From Meiothermus sp. Pnk-1 (GTDB taxonomy: Bacteria; Deinococcota; Deinococci; Deinococcales; Thermaceae), in NCBI RefSeq assembly GCF_003226535.1, contig NZ_QKOB01000017.1:1-64000 (forward strand): a DNA stretch of 64,000 nt. The letters are read 5' to 3'. Shown piece by piece: positions 49,336 through 56,957 of the stretch. Below the pieces are notes generated by a model. The model searched no databases and was not told the origin of the DNA. It saw only the letters and a list, made by a program, of their open reading frames with translations. Within the stretch, counting starts at the first letter, position 1; every line of letters begins with the position of its first letter. Made by a program: the position numbers and the translations under genes.

Positions 49336-50469
49336 CTAAAAGCGCCTCCTGTACGACGGAGGGCGGCTTTGATAGAGCATCTGGCTGGAGTAGGCCAGCC
49401 CTTCCCGGGCCATGCGGTCGGAGACTCCAGGGTCGAAGCGCTGGGCCAAGAGCTCCGTGCCCTCGGAGAAGGCGCTTAGGGCCTCGGCCATGGCCTGGAC
49501 CCGGGGAGTTTTCCCCAAGGGGTGAGCCCGGAGGTGGGCAAGAAGGGTCTCTGCCTGCTCCTTCAAGCCCGAGGCCTCCTCGGGGGAAGTGGCCTCGGTT
49601 TTCAGGAGCTGAGCTCCTTCCAGGAGCAAGACCTCCAGCTCGGCCTCCTTCCAGAGCGGGCTTTCCTCCGCCGTGGGCTCGGGCAGGGGAAGGTGGACAC
49701 GCCTCACATCTTCGGGCAGGCGTTCGGCTACCTCCAGGGCCTCTCCCTCCACCGGGAGGAGGAGGACCCGCTCCTCCCCCGGAGCGAAGGGAGCCAGGTG
49801 ATGGACGTTCTTCCCCAGGGCCAGGCGCACCCCCAGGTTGACCGGCCCCTCGAGAAAGGCCATCTCCGTGACCAGGGTGGGCAGAAGCTCCCCCTGGGCC
49901 ACGTAGTGGTGGGTGCCTCCCCCGGCTTGGGCCATGCCCGCCAGGAGATGGCGATCGTATGCCTCGCCAAACCCCAGGGTGAAAGTGTACACCCCTCGCG
50001 CCGCGGCCTTTTTCGCCTCCTGGGCCAGGCGTTCGGGGTCGGTAAGGCCTTGGTTGGCCAGCCCGTCCGAGAGCAGGAAGACTACCCGGGGGCGCTTCTC
50101 GTCCTTTAGAATTTCAACCCCCTTGGCCCAGCCGGCGTGAAGTGCGGTGGTGCCCCGGGCTTCCAGGTCCCGAAGGAAGCCCGCCACCTCCTGGCGGGCA
50201 AAACCGCCCACCGTAACCTCGTGGTCGTAGGCCACCAGGCCCAGGCGGGCCTTGGGCGAGAGCGCCGAGAGGAGGTGGCGGGCCGCCGCCTTCGCCTCCT
50301 CCAGCTTCCTTCCCGCCATGCTCCCCGAGCGATCCAGCACCAGGGCCACCCCGGGGGTCAGGGGACGGCGCCGTCGGGCCTTCACCTCTACCTTCAGAAA
50401 GGCCTTCCCCTTCACCACAGCTTGGTTCAGACGCAGCTCGAGGCCGATCCCGGCTTTCTCCTTGCCCAT
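49336..50469 (-). CDS. Cytoplasmic VWA-domain protein
   Basis: This 377-residue protein lacks a signal peptide. The MIDAS site is complete: VALVLDRSGSMAGRKLEEAK (41-60), ARGTTALHAGWAKGVE and VVFLLSDGLANQGLTDP. The C-terminal 180 residues form a beta-rich part (LPLPEPTAEESPLWKEAELE) plus helices, as in TerY/BatA-like proteins. RBS AGGAGG precedes ATG 50469. It stands between the WYL regulator and the membrane VWA gene, with a dyad upstream. VWA proteins use Mg-dependent contact to assemble complexes; the partner is likely the AAA+ or tubulin-like protein. Confidence 0.83.
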   Translation of the reverse strand: MGKEKAGIGLELRLNQAVVKGKAFLKVEVKARRRRPLTPGVALVLDRSGSMAGRKLEEAKAAARHLLSALSPKARLGLVAYDHEVTVGGFARQEVAGFLRDLEARGTTALHAGWAKGVEILKDEKRPRVVFLLSDGLANQGLTDPERLAQEAKKAAARGVYTFTLGFGEAYDRHLLAGMAQAGGGTHHYVAQGELLPTLVTEMAFLEGPVNLGVRLALGKNVHHLAPFAPGEERVLLLPVEGEALEVAERLPEDVRRVHLPLPEPTAEESPLWKEAELEVLLLEGAQLLKTEATSPEEASGLKEQAETLLAHLRAHPLGKTPRVQAMAEALSAFSEGTELLAQRFDPGVSDRMAREGLAYSSQMLYQSRPPSYRRRF

Positions 50470-50508
50470 TGGTACTGCACCTCCTCGTTCCCCAGGATGC
50501 TCTCCCTT

Positions 50509-50527
50509 GGCGTCAGATAGTGTCGCC
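50509..50527 (-). promoter_or_regulatory. Candidate operator before the VWA-tubulin genes
   Basis: GGCGTCAGATAGTGTCGCC is a dyad with symmetric GGCG-N-CA and TG-N-CGCC arms around five bases. It overlaps the stop codon of the WYL gene and lies 40 bases upstream of the first VWA gene. Regulation by the adjacent WYL protein is inferred from position. Confidence 0.4.
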
Positions 50528-51510
50528 TAATCCTCTTCCCGGAGCCGCTCGGCCAGGCGCAGCACCTCTTCCTTCCAGCGAAGCCTGAGGTTTTCCGGCT
50601 CCAGGACCTCCACCAGACTTCCCCAGGAGAGCACCCAGCCCAGGATCTCGAAGGGAAAGCCTTTCTGGTCGGTGTTGATCCGGTAGACCAGCTCCAGGCT
50701 CCCGTCGGGGTTGCGGCCCCGTTGCAGGGGTTCCGGCAGGTCCCCTTCCTCGAGACGGCGGGCCACCTCCGGGGCGAAGCGGAGCCGCACGTTTACCTGT
50801 TGGGTGCCCGGGGTATGCAGGGAGGCACCCCAGGCCCCGCCCAGGTAGTCTTGGGGGGCGAAATCCGGGGGGATCTCGTAGGTTTCCTCCAAAACGCGGG
50901 TGTTGCGCATGCGGGTGAGCTTGTAGAGGCTGGGGTGGGAGTGGGAGCTTCCCCGGATGCGGGCCAGGGCGTAAAGGCCCAGGTTCCAGCGGTTGACCTC
51001 CACGAACCAGATCTCCAGCTGGCGCTTCCGCACCCTTCCCTGGAAGTCCTCGTACTCCACCTCCAGCACCCGGTGCTCCTGCCAGGCCTGAAACACATGC
51101 TCTAAGGCCCGGTCCCCGCTTTTCGCCCGATCCCGGTAGCGCTCCAGTTCCGAGGCGGCGAGCTGCCGGATGTGTTGGGGGAAGTGTTGCAGGAGCGCCT
51201 CGAGGCGGCGGAGGAAGAAGAGGTTGCGGCTTGGGGCCTGGTGAAAGAAGAAACGCTGGGCCACGAAGTAGAAGAGGAGGTCAAAGGGGGTGAGGATGGG
51301 GGTGCGGTCCTTGAGGAAGTAACTTTCCTTCTCTTGGATCGGCTCCAGGCCGAGGTCGGGGGCCAGCTCTTCTATGTCGTGCAGGTAGCGCTGTACGCTT
51401 CGCTGCTCTACTCCAAGCCGCACCGCCAATTCCGCCGTGGTCCAAGGGCGTTGCTTGAGAAGGTGAATCATCTGGAAAAGCCGCCGGGTTTTGGTGTCCG
51501 CGTGGCCCAT
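50527..51510 (-). CDS. WYL-domain transcriptional regulator
   Basis: The protein has about 327 residues from ATG 51510, chosen because GGGGGA precedes it by five bases; a GTG at 51525 is open too. A DeoR-type HTH comes first (QRPWTTAELAVRLGVEQRSV), followed by QRYLHDIEELAPDLGLEPI. The WYL part is EVEYEDFQGRVRKRQLEIWF and RWNLGLYALARIRGSSHSHP, and the WCX tail is VNVRLRFAPEVARRLEEGDL. WYL regulators sense ligands, often nucleic acid, and control many phage-defence loci such as BREX. It separates the RNA-repair genes from the VWA-tubulin genes and may control one or both. Confidence 0.87.
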   Translation of the reverse strand: MGHADTKTRRLFQMIHLLKQRPWTTAELAVRLGVEQRSVQRYLHDIEELAPDLGLEPIQEKESYFLKDRTPILTPFDLLFYFVAQRFFFHQAPSRNLFFLRRLEALLQHFPQHIRQLAASELERYRDRAKSGDRALEHVFQAWQEHRVLEVEYEDFQGRVRKRQLEIWFVEVNRWNLGLYALARIRGSSHSHPSLYKLTRMRNTRVLEETYEIPPDFAPQDYLGGAWGASLHTPGTQQVNVRLRFAPEVARRLEEGDLPEPLQRGRNPDGSLELVYRINTDQKGFPFEILGWVLSWGSLVEVLEPENLRLRWKEEVLRLAERLREED

Positions 51511-51537
51511 GCTTCCCCCATACACCCCTGAAGGGGT

Positions 51538-52689
51538 TTATTCCAGCATAAATCCCGGCGGCGAGGCCAGGAGTTCTTCCAGCAAAGAAACCCTCCGGGC
51601 CCTAAGGGCCCCCTCCAGGACCCTCCAGGCCCCTTCCCTCCCGGCCCTGTGGGCGCCCATGGTCAGGCGGAGGCGCAAAGGCCCCATGGGCTGGCCTAGG
51701 AGGGTGGCCTCGAGGCGGACGTAGACCTCTTTTGGGGGCAGGCCCTTGTGGGCTTCTGCCCGCTGCACCGCTTCGGCCAGGAGCTCCTCGAGCCTGGCGG
51801 CCAGCTCGGCCATCGCCCCCTTCTCCTGGGCGTCCTCCAGGGCCGAGAGCAGGTCGTCCAGGCGCCTTTCCAGAAAGGCCTCGAGGAAGGCCTGCCGCAG
51901 CTCCCGCGCGCGCCCTCGCTCTTTGGGAATGCCCAGGGCCCAGTCGGTCTTCAGCTTGAGGAAGTCCCCCTCCGCAAGCCAAAGGACGAACCCTTCCCGC
52001 CCCGCCTCTTTCCGGATGTGCTCGTGCAAGGACCCCACCGTCTCCCCCAAAGGAGCGGGCGCCCAGGCGATGCGGGGGACCTTAAGCCCCTTGAGGAGTT
52101 CCTCCAGGACTTCCGAGGCCCCGGGCAGCCCGTAACGCCCTGTCGCCACGTGCCGCACCGCTAGCAGGACCGCGGCCGCCTCCTGGGGGTGCTCCAGGAT
52201 GGGGCGCTCGGGGTCCACCACCTCAAAGAGCAGGGTCACCGGTCCCAAGGCCTCCTGGGCCCTTTGGGCCAGGCGCTCGTGGTCCTCGGTCCAGGCCTTC
52301 CGCCAAGAAGCCCGCTCCGCCTTGGCCAGCTCCAGGCTTCCCCGGGTGGCCAGACGCAAGCTCCCTTCCAGGAAGAAGACCTGGAAGAGCCGCCCATCCA
52401 CCTTGGGGGCCAGGAGATCCCCTGGGCCTAGAGGCCGCTGGGGGTCCACCCCGCTCCGGGGGTCCCCCACGTTGAAGAAGCGGTGGAAGGGGCGGGAGAT
52501 CACCGCGCCCGTGGCCTCGCGGTAGATGATCCCCCGGAGCTCCCGGGTCTCCTCGTCCCAGGCGAGGTCCCTGACGAGGCCATCCTCCTGGTAGCCGATG
52601 AGGATTAGGCCGTCCTTGCGGCGGGTGAAGAAGGGAGGGTTTTCCGCCAAGGCTAGGGCTTTGGGCAGGAAAGGGGGTGGCCGCTCCAT
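51538..52689 (-). CDS. RNA ligase, T4 Rnl1-like
   Basis: This 383-residue nucleotidyltransferase has the RNA-ligase order of motifs: HRFFNVGDPRSG (68-79); LAPKVDGRLFQVFFLEGSLR with the AMP-acceptor Lys96 in KVDG; LATRGSLE (motif Ia region); VTLLFEVVDPERPIL (motif III); EGFVLWLAEG (motif IV); and DFLKLKTDWA (motif V). These enzymes seal 5'-phosphate and 3'-hydroxyl RNA ends. The remaining 130 residues are helical and may bind tRNA, as in T4 Rnl1. It is one base downstream of the NYN gene. A role in repairing RNA cut during stress or phage attack is inferred. Confidence 0.82.
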   Translation of the reverse strand: MERPPPFLPKALALAENPPFFTRRKDGLILIGYQEDGLVRDLAWDEETRELRGIIYREATGAVISRPFHRFFNVGDPRSGVDPQRPLGPGDLLAPKVDGRLFQVFFLEGSLRLATRGSLELAKAERASWRKAWTEDHERLAQRAQEALGPVTLLFEVVDPERPILEHPQEAAAVLLAVRHVATGRYGLPGASEVLEELLKGLKVPRIAWAPAPLGETVGSLHEHIRKEAGREGFVLWLAEGDFLKLKTDWALGIPKERGRARELRQAFLEAFLERRLDDLLSALEDAQEKGAMAELAARLEELLAEAVQRAEAHKGLPPKEVYVRLEATLLGQPMGPLRLRLTMGAHRAGREGAWRVLEGALRARRVSLLEELLASPPGFMLE

Positions 52690-52690
52690 A

Positions 52691-53230
52691 TTAGGCGCTT
52701 TTGCGGTAGGAGAAGCGTTGCAGATCGGCCTCGCTCAGGAGCTTTACCTCGTGGGCCGCCTTTGCCAGGTGGAGGGAGATGAAGTCCTGGAACTGCGCCA
52801 CCACCACCCTCTTCCCCCTTTGCCCCACCTGGCGGACGGCATAGGCCAGATCCCCGTCCCCCGAGAGCAAGACCAGGGTGTCCCAACAGTCCGCCAACGC
52901 ATCCGCCGCCATCTCCCAGGCCAGGGCCACATCCGACTCCTTCTCCACCTTGCCTCTGGGCTTCTCCTCCACCCGGGTTTCCGCCACCTTCCAGCCCCTA
53001 TAGCGCAAGGCGTCCAGGAAGGGACGCTGAGCGATGCGCTCCTCTGGGCTTATCCAGACTCCGGTGACATAAAACTTTTTCACCAACAGGCCGTGGTCTA
53101 GAGCCAGGGCCTGGGCCAGCTGCTCGTAGTCCAGGGGGAGGGGAAGGCCATGTTTTTTTATGGCGAAGAAGAGGTTTTGACCGTCCACAAACAGGGCTAC
53201 CCGGGAAATGGGGGCAAGCTTTTGGCTCAT
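52691..53230 (-). CDS. NYN-domain (LabA/DUF88-like) putative ribonuclease
   Basis: This 179-residue PIN-like NYN domain has acidic residues in RVALFVDGQNLFFAIKKHGL (Asp16), EKESDVALAWEMAADALADC (Asp about 99) and TLVLLSGDGDLAYAVRQVGQ (two Asp). VVVAQFQDFISLHLAKAAHE follows. The metal-site acids of active NYN nucleases are present. It sits directly before the RNA ligase, giving a possible cut-and-seal pair. Confidence 0.85.
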   Translation of the reverse strand: MSQKLAPISRVALFVDGQNLFFAIKKHGLPLPLDYEQLAQALALDHGLLVKKFYVTGVWISPEERIAQRPFLDALRYRGWKVAETRVEEKPRGKVEKESDVALAWEMAADALADCWDTLVLLSGDGDLAYAVRQVGQRGKRVVVAQFQDFISLHLAKAAHEVKLLSEADLQRFSYRKSA

Positions 53231-53283
53231 CTCTTCTACCTCCTTGCCCCCAGGGTAGGGGAGGGGGGCGACAGATGTCGTCG

Positions 53284-53901
53284 CTCAGGTTTCCCACACC
53301 ACCTCGCTCTCCCCCCGGGCCTTGCGCACCCGCAGGCGGTGGGGGAAGCGCTCGGCCAACCCCTGCACATGGGTGATGACCCCCAGCATCCGGCCCTGGC
53401 TTCCGAGGCGTTCCAGGACCCCGCCCACCAGCTCCAGGGTCTCGGCGTCCAGGGTGCCAAAGCCCTCGTCCAGGAAGAGGGTCTCGAGGCGGCTTCCGGC
53501 CAGCTCCTCGGAGAGGGCGAGGCTGGCCAGGAAGGCCTCCTTTGCCAGAGGAGAAGGACGAAGTCCATGCGCCCCTTTAGGGCGAAGGCCCCCACCCGCC
53601 CTTCGATCTCCACCTCCCGGGCATAAAGGTTGACCCCGGGCCTAGCCTCTTGGAGCCGAGCACACCACGCCTTCCAGGAAAGCCCTCTTCCCGCCTCCTG
53701 CACGCCCTCCTTGGCCAGGAGCCTTTCCAGGGCCTCCTCAGCTCCCAGCCCCACCTCCTGATGGGTGGGGTCCATCCCGACCGGGAAGCGGGCGAGGATG
53801 GGCGCAACCCGCTCCCGGGCCTTACCCTGCCGGAAGGCCAGATGCCTGTCGCAAAACTGTAGGCGCACGAAGCTGATGATATCCGTGACCTGAAGCTCCA
53901 A
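53284..53901 (-). pseudogene. PD-(D/E)XK nuclease start fused to sbcC tail
   Basis: Two unrelated pieces are joined near 53550. The upstream piece (from TTG 53901) reads VTDIISFVRLQFCDRHLAFR, then VNLYAREVEIEGRVGAFALK and GRMDFVLL. This looks like the first half of a Cas4/RecB-type PD-(D/E)XK nuclease. After a frame change, the downstream piece reads EAFLASLALSEELAGSRLET, then LFLDEGFGTLDAETLELVGG (Walker B and D-loop of SbcC/Rad50), and ends RGESEVVWET-stop at 53284. A deletion seems to have fused the two genes. Neither part can be active as nuclease or SMC ATPase. Confidence 0.65.
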
Positions 53902-54143
53902 TACCCCCTCCTAAAAGGCCTTAGCGCTGCCACTTACAGATCCCCGACCAGTAACCGCTTACGACTTCGGCCAGGTGATGGGGATAGTACTTTTCGGGGA
54001 AAGACGGTCCCAGTTCCGCTTCCACCTTCTGGCGGAAAAACTGTAGGCTGTCCATCATGAGCCAGAAGCCGCCTACCTCACACGCCTCGAGGCCCACCTT
54101 TCGGAAGGCTTCGCGTACCTCGGGATTTCGGAAAAACACTTCA

Positions 54144-55554
54144 GTGACCTCCTCCCCCCGCTAAAGCGGGAGGCTTCCCCCTTCGCCGACAAGGCTTATG
54201 CGCACGTAGGGATTGCTCCCCACCGTCCGCACAGCGGCCTTCATCTCCAGGGGCGTCGCTTCGGGCCGGTCCAGCCCTAGGGCCTGATCGGGGCTCAGGC
54301 CAAGCCCTTTCCTGAGGATGACCAGAGACGCGTTGCGGTCCCGGTCGGCCTCCCACCCGCACGAACAGTGTACCCACCGATCGGAGAGGGTGAGGTCAAA
54401 CCGGGACCCGCAGCGGAAGCACTCCCGGGAGGTGGCCTCGTACCGGTCCACCACCAGCGTCGCCAGGCTTTCCCTGAGCCTGGCTTTCAACCCGCCGATG
54501 GCCGTGGACTGGACCTGCCGACCGAAGAGCCCTTCCTGCCACCCCTTTACCTGGTCGTCCTGGAAAGCAACGACAGCGTAGCCTTTGAGGAAGGCGATGA
54601 GCTTGTTCTGGATGTCCTTCTTCCGGTTAGAGAGCCGCTCGTACCCCCGCCGCAGCAGGTGGCGGGTGTGGTTGTGGTTTTTTGATCCCTTCTCCTGCCG
54701 CGCGAGCCTCCGCTGGAGCTTCTGGATGCGCTTGGAGGTGGGGATCTCGTAGCCGAAGCGGAGGCCGTTGGAGAGGGTTAACTGGTGCTTGACTCCAAAA
54801 TCTAGGCCAATAGGTTTGTCGATAGGTTTGGATTTCGTTCCTTCGGAGGAAGGCGGGTTCTTGGGAGTGTAGACTGTGACGTGCAGGTAGAACCCGCTCG
54901 GCTTCCTGACGAGAACCGCATTGGCAATCTCGGCATCTTGGGGGATCTGGCGGAGACCCAGGACCCTGAACTCCTCGAGGTTTTGGATGGAAACCTTCTG
55001 CCCTTCCTTGAAGCTATAGGTGATACCGAACTGCTTGAGGGGGAGGGCGTTGACGAAGGCTTTGAACCTGAGCCGGCCCACACGGTGTCCTTTCCTTTTG
55101 AGCGCGGCTAAGGAGCGCAGGCTCCTTCTGATTTCTTCCTGGATGCCCTGCTTGACCTGAGAGCCTAGCTGGATAAGCTCCCTCGTCTCTTGGGATTCCC
55201 CCACCTTGACCGTGACCGTCTTGAGCTTCCCGGCCTCGAGCTTAAGCCTCTCCTCGGGGTTCTCCAAAAGCCAGTTGTAGAGCCACTTGGCTTCCCCTCG
55301 CTACGCTCGGCGAAAATACGCCTCCAGGAAGGCCCGGTGCACCTTGGCTTCCTGCTCCTTCGAGAGGTTCTGGAGCTTGAGCTTGATGACCAGAGGCCGC
55401 TGCTGCTTCCTGCGCTCTTTGGTCGCTTGGAGAGAAGCCCGGATGCGCTCGGCTTTGGTCATCTCCTTCATTGTATCGTTCGATGAACTGAGCGGGGGTC
55501 CATGTATCCCCCCACTGAAGTGGGGGGCATTATAGCCCCCACACCCCCTTTTCT
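54144..55554 (-). mobile_element. IS200/IS605-type element (1411 bp), precise boundaries
   Basis: On the minus strand the left flank ends CTTTAC and the element begins AGAAAAGGGGGTGTGGGGGC. The right part has the hairpin CCTCCCGCTTTAGCGGGGGG near 54152-54172, and the element ends GGTCAC before TGAAGTG. Insertion 3' of TTAC with no duplication is typical of one IS200/IS605 branch. The boundaries restore the interrupted gene exactly. Left-end hairpins (CCCCCCACTGAAGTGGGGGG near 55509-55528) match those of the element at 21.6 kb. Confidence 0.8.
54161..55471 (-). pseudogene. tnpB with an in-frame stop
   Basis: From ATG 55471 the frame reads TKAERIRASLQATKERRKQQ and EAYFRRA, then TAG at 55301-55303, then continues RGEAKWLYNWLLENPEERLK to the end. 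Motifs: KPIGLDFGVKHQLTLSNG (RuvC-I Asp), YAVVAFQDDQVKGWQEGLFG (RuvC-II), CFRCGSRFDLTLSDR..CSCG and ADRDRNASLVILRK (RuvC-III Asp). In related proteins the RuvC-II reads QDE; here it is QDD, a possible Glu-to-Asp change. A start downstream of the stop would give 368 residues, possibly still folded but lacking the first wedge segment. Confidence 0.75.
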
Positions 55555-55745
55555 GTAAAGCGTTCCAGACGGCGCAGATAGATATCCCAAGGGGTTTCTT
55601 CCACGGAGAACATGAAGAACGCCCTAAACGGTTTTTCTTCGTCCTCCTCGGCGGGAACGGGAAGGGAGCGCACTTTTTCCACCAATCGCCGGGCAATTTC
55701 CCAAAGCTTGAGGCCAAAGTAGCGGTCCAGTTCCAAGATTCCCTC

Positions 55746-56015
55746 CTACTCCTTGGGTCCGAACTCGTACTTTCCGGTGTAGGGGTTATAGCGGATCTCC
55801 CAGTCTTCCGGCACCTGCTCGTAGCGCCCGGTGTAGGGGTTGAACTTGTCCACCAGGCGCTCTCCCTTCTTGCTATAGTGGCCCGTGAAGGGGGAGTAGC
55901 CCGTTTTGTCCTGGTAACCCATCTCGTAGCCGCCCTCGTACTCGTTCTGCACGGGCTCGTGGTCCTCCTCGGCGAACTCGTACTTTCCGGTGTAAGGGTT
56001 GAACTTGATCGGCAT
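55746..56015 (-). CDS. Small NPYTG-repeat protein
   Basis: This 89-residue acidic, Tyr-rich protein is built from repeats: KFNPYTGKYEFAEED, GYSPFTGHYSKKGE, KFNPYTGRYEQVPED and RYNPYTGKYEFGPKE. The unit is roughly [KR][FY]NPYTG[KR]YE every 20-30 residues. There is no signal or membrane segment. AGGAGGTAAC precedes ATG 56015. The function is unknown; short aromatic repeats like this often bind a partner protein or RNA. It lies 10 bases after a YbjN-like gene and is part of that operon. Confidence 0.75.
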   Translation of the reverse strand: MPIKFNPYTGKYEFAEEDHEPVQNEYEGGYEMGYQDKTGYSPFTGHYSKKGERLVDKFNPYTGRYEQVPEDWEIRYNPYTGKYEFGPKE

Positions 56016-56025
56016 CTGTTACCTC

Positions 56026-56502
56026 CTAACTTTCCCTAAGCCGACGGAGAATGGTCCGCAGCAGGTTCTCCATCGGGTCCTTCCCTTCTCTTCCTTCCCA
56101 CCAAAGGTGAAAAAGGGCCACCCCCCGGAGAAAGCAAAGGAGCGTATCCCTGAAGAGCTCCCTATGCACGCCCGCCTCAAGATCCAAGTGAAAGTCCAAA
56201 AAGATGTGCTGATCCTTGATGAAAGCCCGTGGCCACCGCCTTTCCGCATTCCACTGGTTCAGCTTCTCCAAAACTTCCTGCCTGGGCAGGGAAGGGGGCT
56301 GAGAAAAGAAGACCGCTAAGGCGAGCACCTCCTCTCTGTGGCCCTGCAAGGCCACAGAGACCATATGGGACATGCCCAGGTTACCCTCATCCCGAAACGC
56401 CAGGATGAAGTCCCCGTCCTTGTCTCGGAGATAACGAAGATCTATTTCGTCCAGAACCTGACAGATAAGATCCCGGGTAATGGGCCGAATTTTGCTTTCC
56501 AT
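56026..56502 (-). CDS. YbjN-like protein (copy 2)
   Basis: The protein has about 158 residues from ATG 56502 behind AAGGAGGGAAC. ITRDLICQVLDEIDLRYLRD, DFILAFRDEGNLGMSHMVSV and LNQWNAERRWPRAFIKDQHI fit the YbjN/T3SS-chaperone-like fold (putative sensory or chaperone role). HIFLDFHLDLEAGVHRELFR follows. It is clearly a paralogue of the preceding gene: both share an R/QWN-ERRWPR segment at the same place. The upstream in-frame extension to 56562 overlaps its neighbour and is not supported. Confidence 0.65.
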   Translation of the reverse strand: MESKIRPITRDLICQVLDEIDLRYLRDKDGDFILAFRDEGNLGMSHMVSVALQGHREEVLALAVFFSQPPSLPRQEVLEKLNQWNAERRWPRAFIKDQHIFLDFHLDLEAGVHRELFRDTLLCFLRGVALFHLWWEGREGKDPMENLLRTILRRLRES

Positions 56503-56513
56503 GTTCCCTCCTT

Positions 56514-56957
56514 TCAGGCCATAACTATCGGGGAACTCGGTTCGCTGTTTTCCGCAAGCCACTCGGAGAACTGGACAAGGCTTTGGAATAGGTGCACGAA
56601 GAGGACATGGAGGACCTCGGGCTCCACTTCCGTGGGCAAGGGCAGGTGGTAATCAGCCCAGATCTTGCCCTTCCTCACCCACACCCGAGGCCAGCGGCGC
56701 TCCACGTTCCAGCGGTTCGCAAGGCGCAAGGCGGTCTCCTCGGAAAGGTGAGGGGGGTTTTCCAACGAGGCCATGAAGACCAACACGTCGTCAAAGAGGC
56801 CGTCTAATGTCATGGTCACCGTGAAGAAGAAATCGTCGTCCAAATTCTTGAAGATCACGCAGGCGTGCCCCTCGGGGGAAAACAGGGGGCGGATGCCAGG
56901 AATCCCGACAAGAACCTCATGCACCAAAGATTTCGTCAAAGGTTTTTTCCCCTCCAT
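56514..56957 (-). CDS. YbjN-like protein (copy 1)
   Basis: The protein has about 147 residues from ATG 56957 (ATG 56972 is also open). LTKSLVHEVLVGIPGIRPLF, DDDFFFTVTMTLDGLFDDVL and LANRWNVERRWPRVWVRKGK show the same fold as the next gene. It overlaps the end of the Ro60-like gene by 41 bases, so the two are coupled. YbjN-type proteins are small chaperone-like regulators in other bacteria; the ligand here is unknown. Confidence 0.65.
   Translation of the reverse strand: MEGKKPLTKSLVHEVLVGIPGIRPLFSPEGHACVIFKNLDDDFFFTVTMTLDGLFDDVLVFMASLENPPHLSEETALRLANRWNVERRWPRVWVRKGKIWADYHLPLPTEVEPEVLHVLFVHLFQSLVQFSEWLAENSEPSSPIVMA

Larger units (their letters stand above)
53921..55736 (-). pseudogene. Small unknown gene split by an IS200/IS605-type element
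   Basis: The N-terminal part, from TTG 55736 with GGAGGG upstream, reads LDRYFGLKLWEIARRLVEKV and FMFSVEETPWDIYLRRLERF. The C-terminal part reads VFFRNPEVREAFRKVGLEAC, then CEVGGFWLMMDSLQFFRQKV, ending CKWQR-stop at 53921. Removing 54144-55554 joins them in frame as RFTEVFFRNPEV, giving a protein of about 134 residues. I do not recognise the family. It belonged to the operon of the YbjN-like and NPYTG-repeat genes and is now broken. Confidence 0.7.

Noticed and set aside
51524-51537. ACCCCT-GA-AGGGGT dyad between RNA ligase and WYL genes as a terminator
   Set aside because: The stem is short and there is no T-run on the minus strand, so it is not a convincing terminator; the two genes may be co-transcribed.
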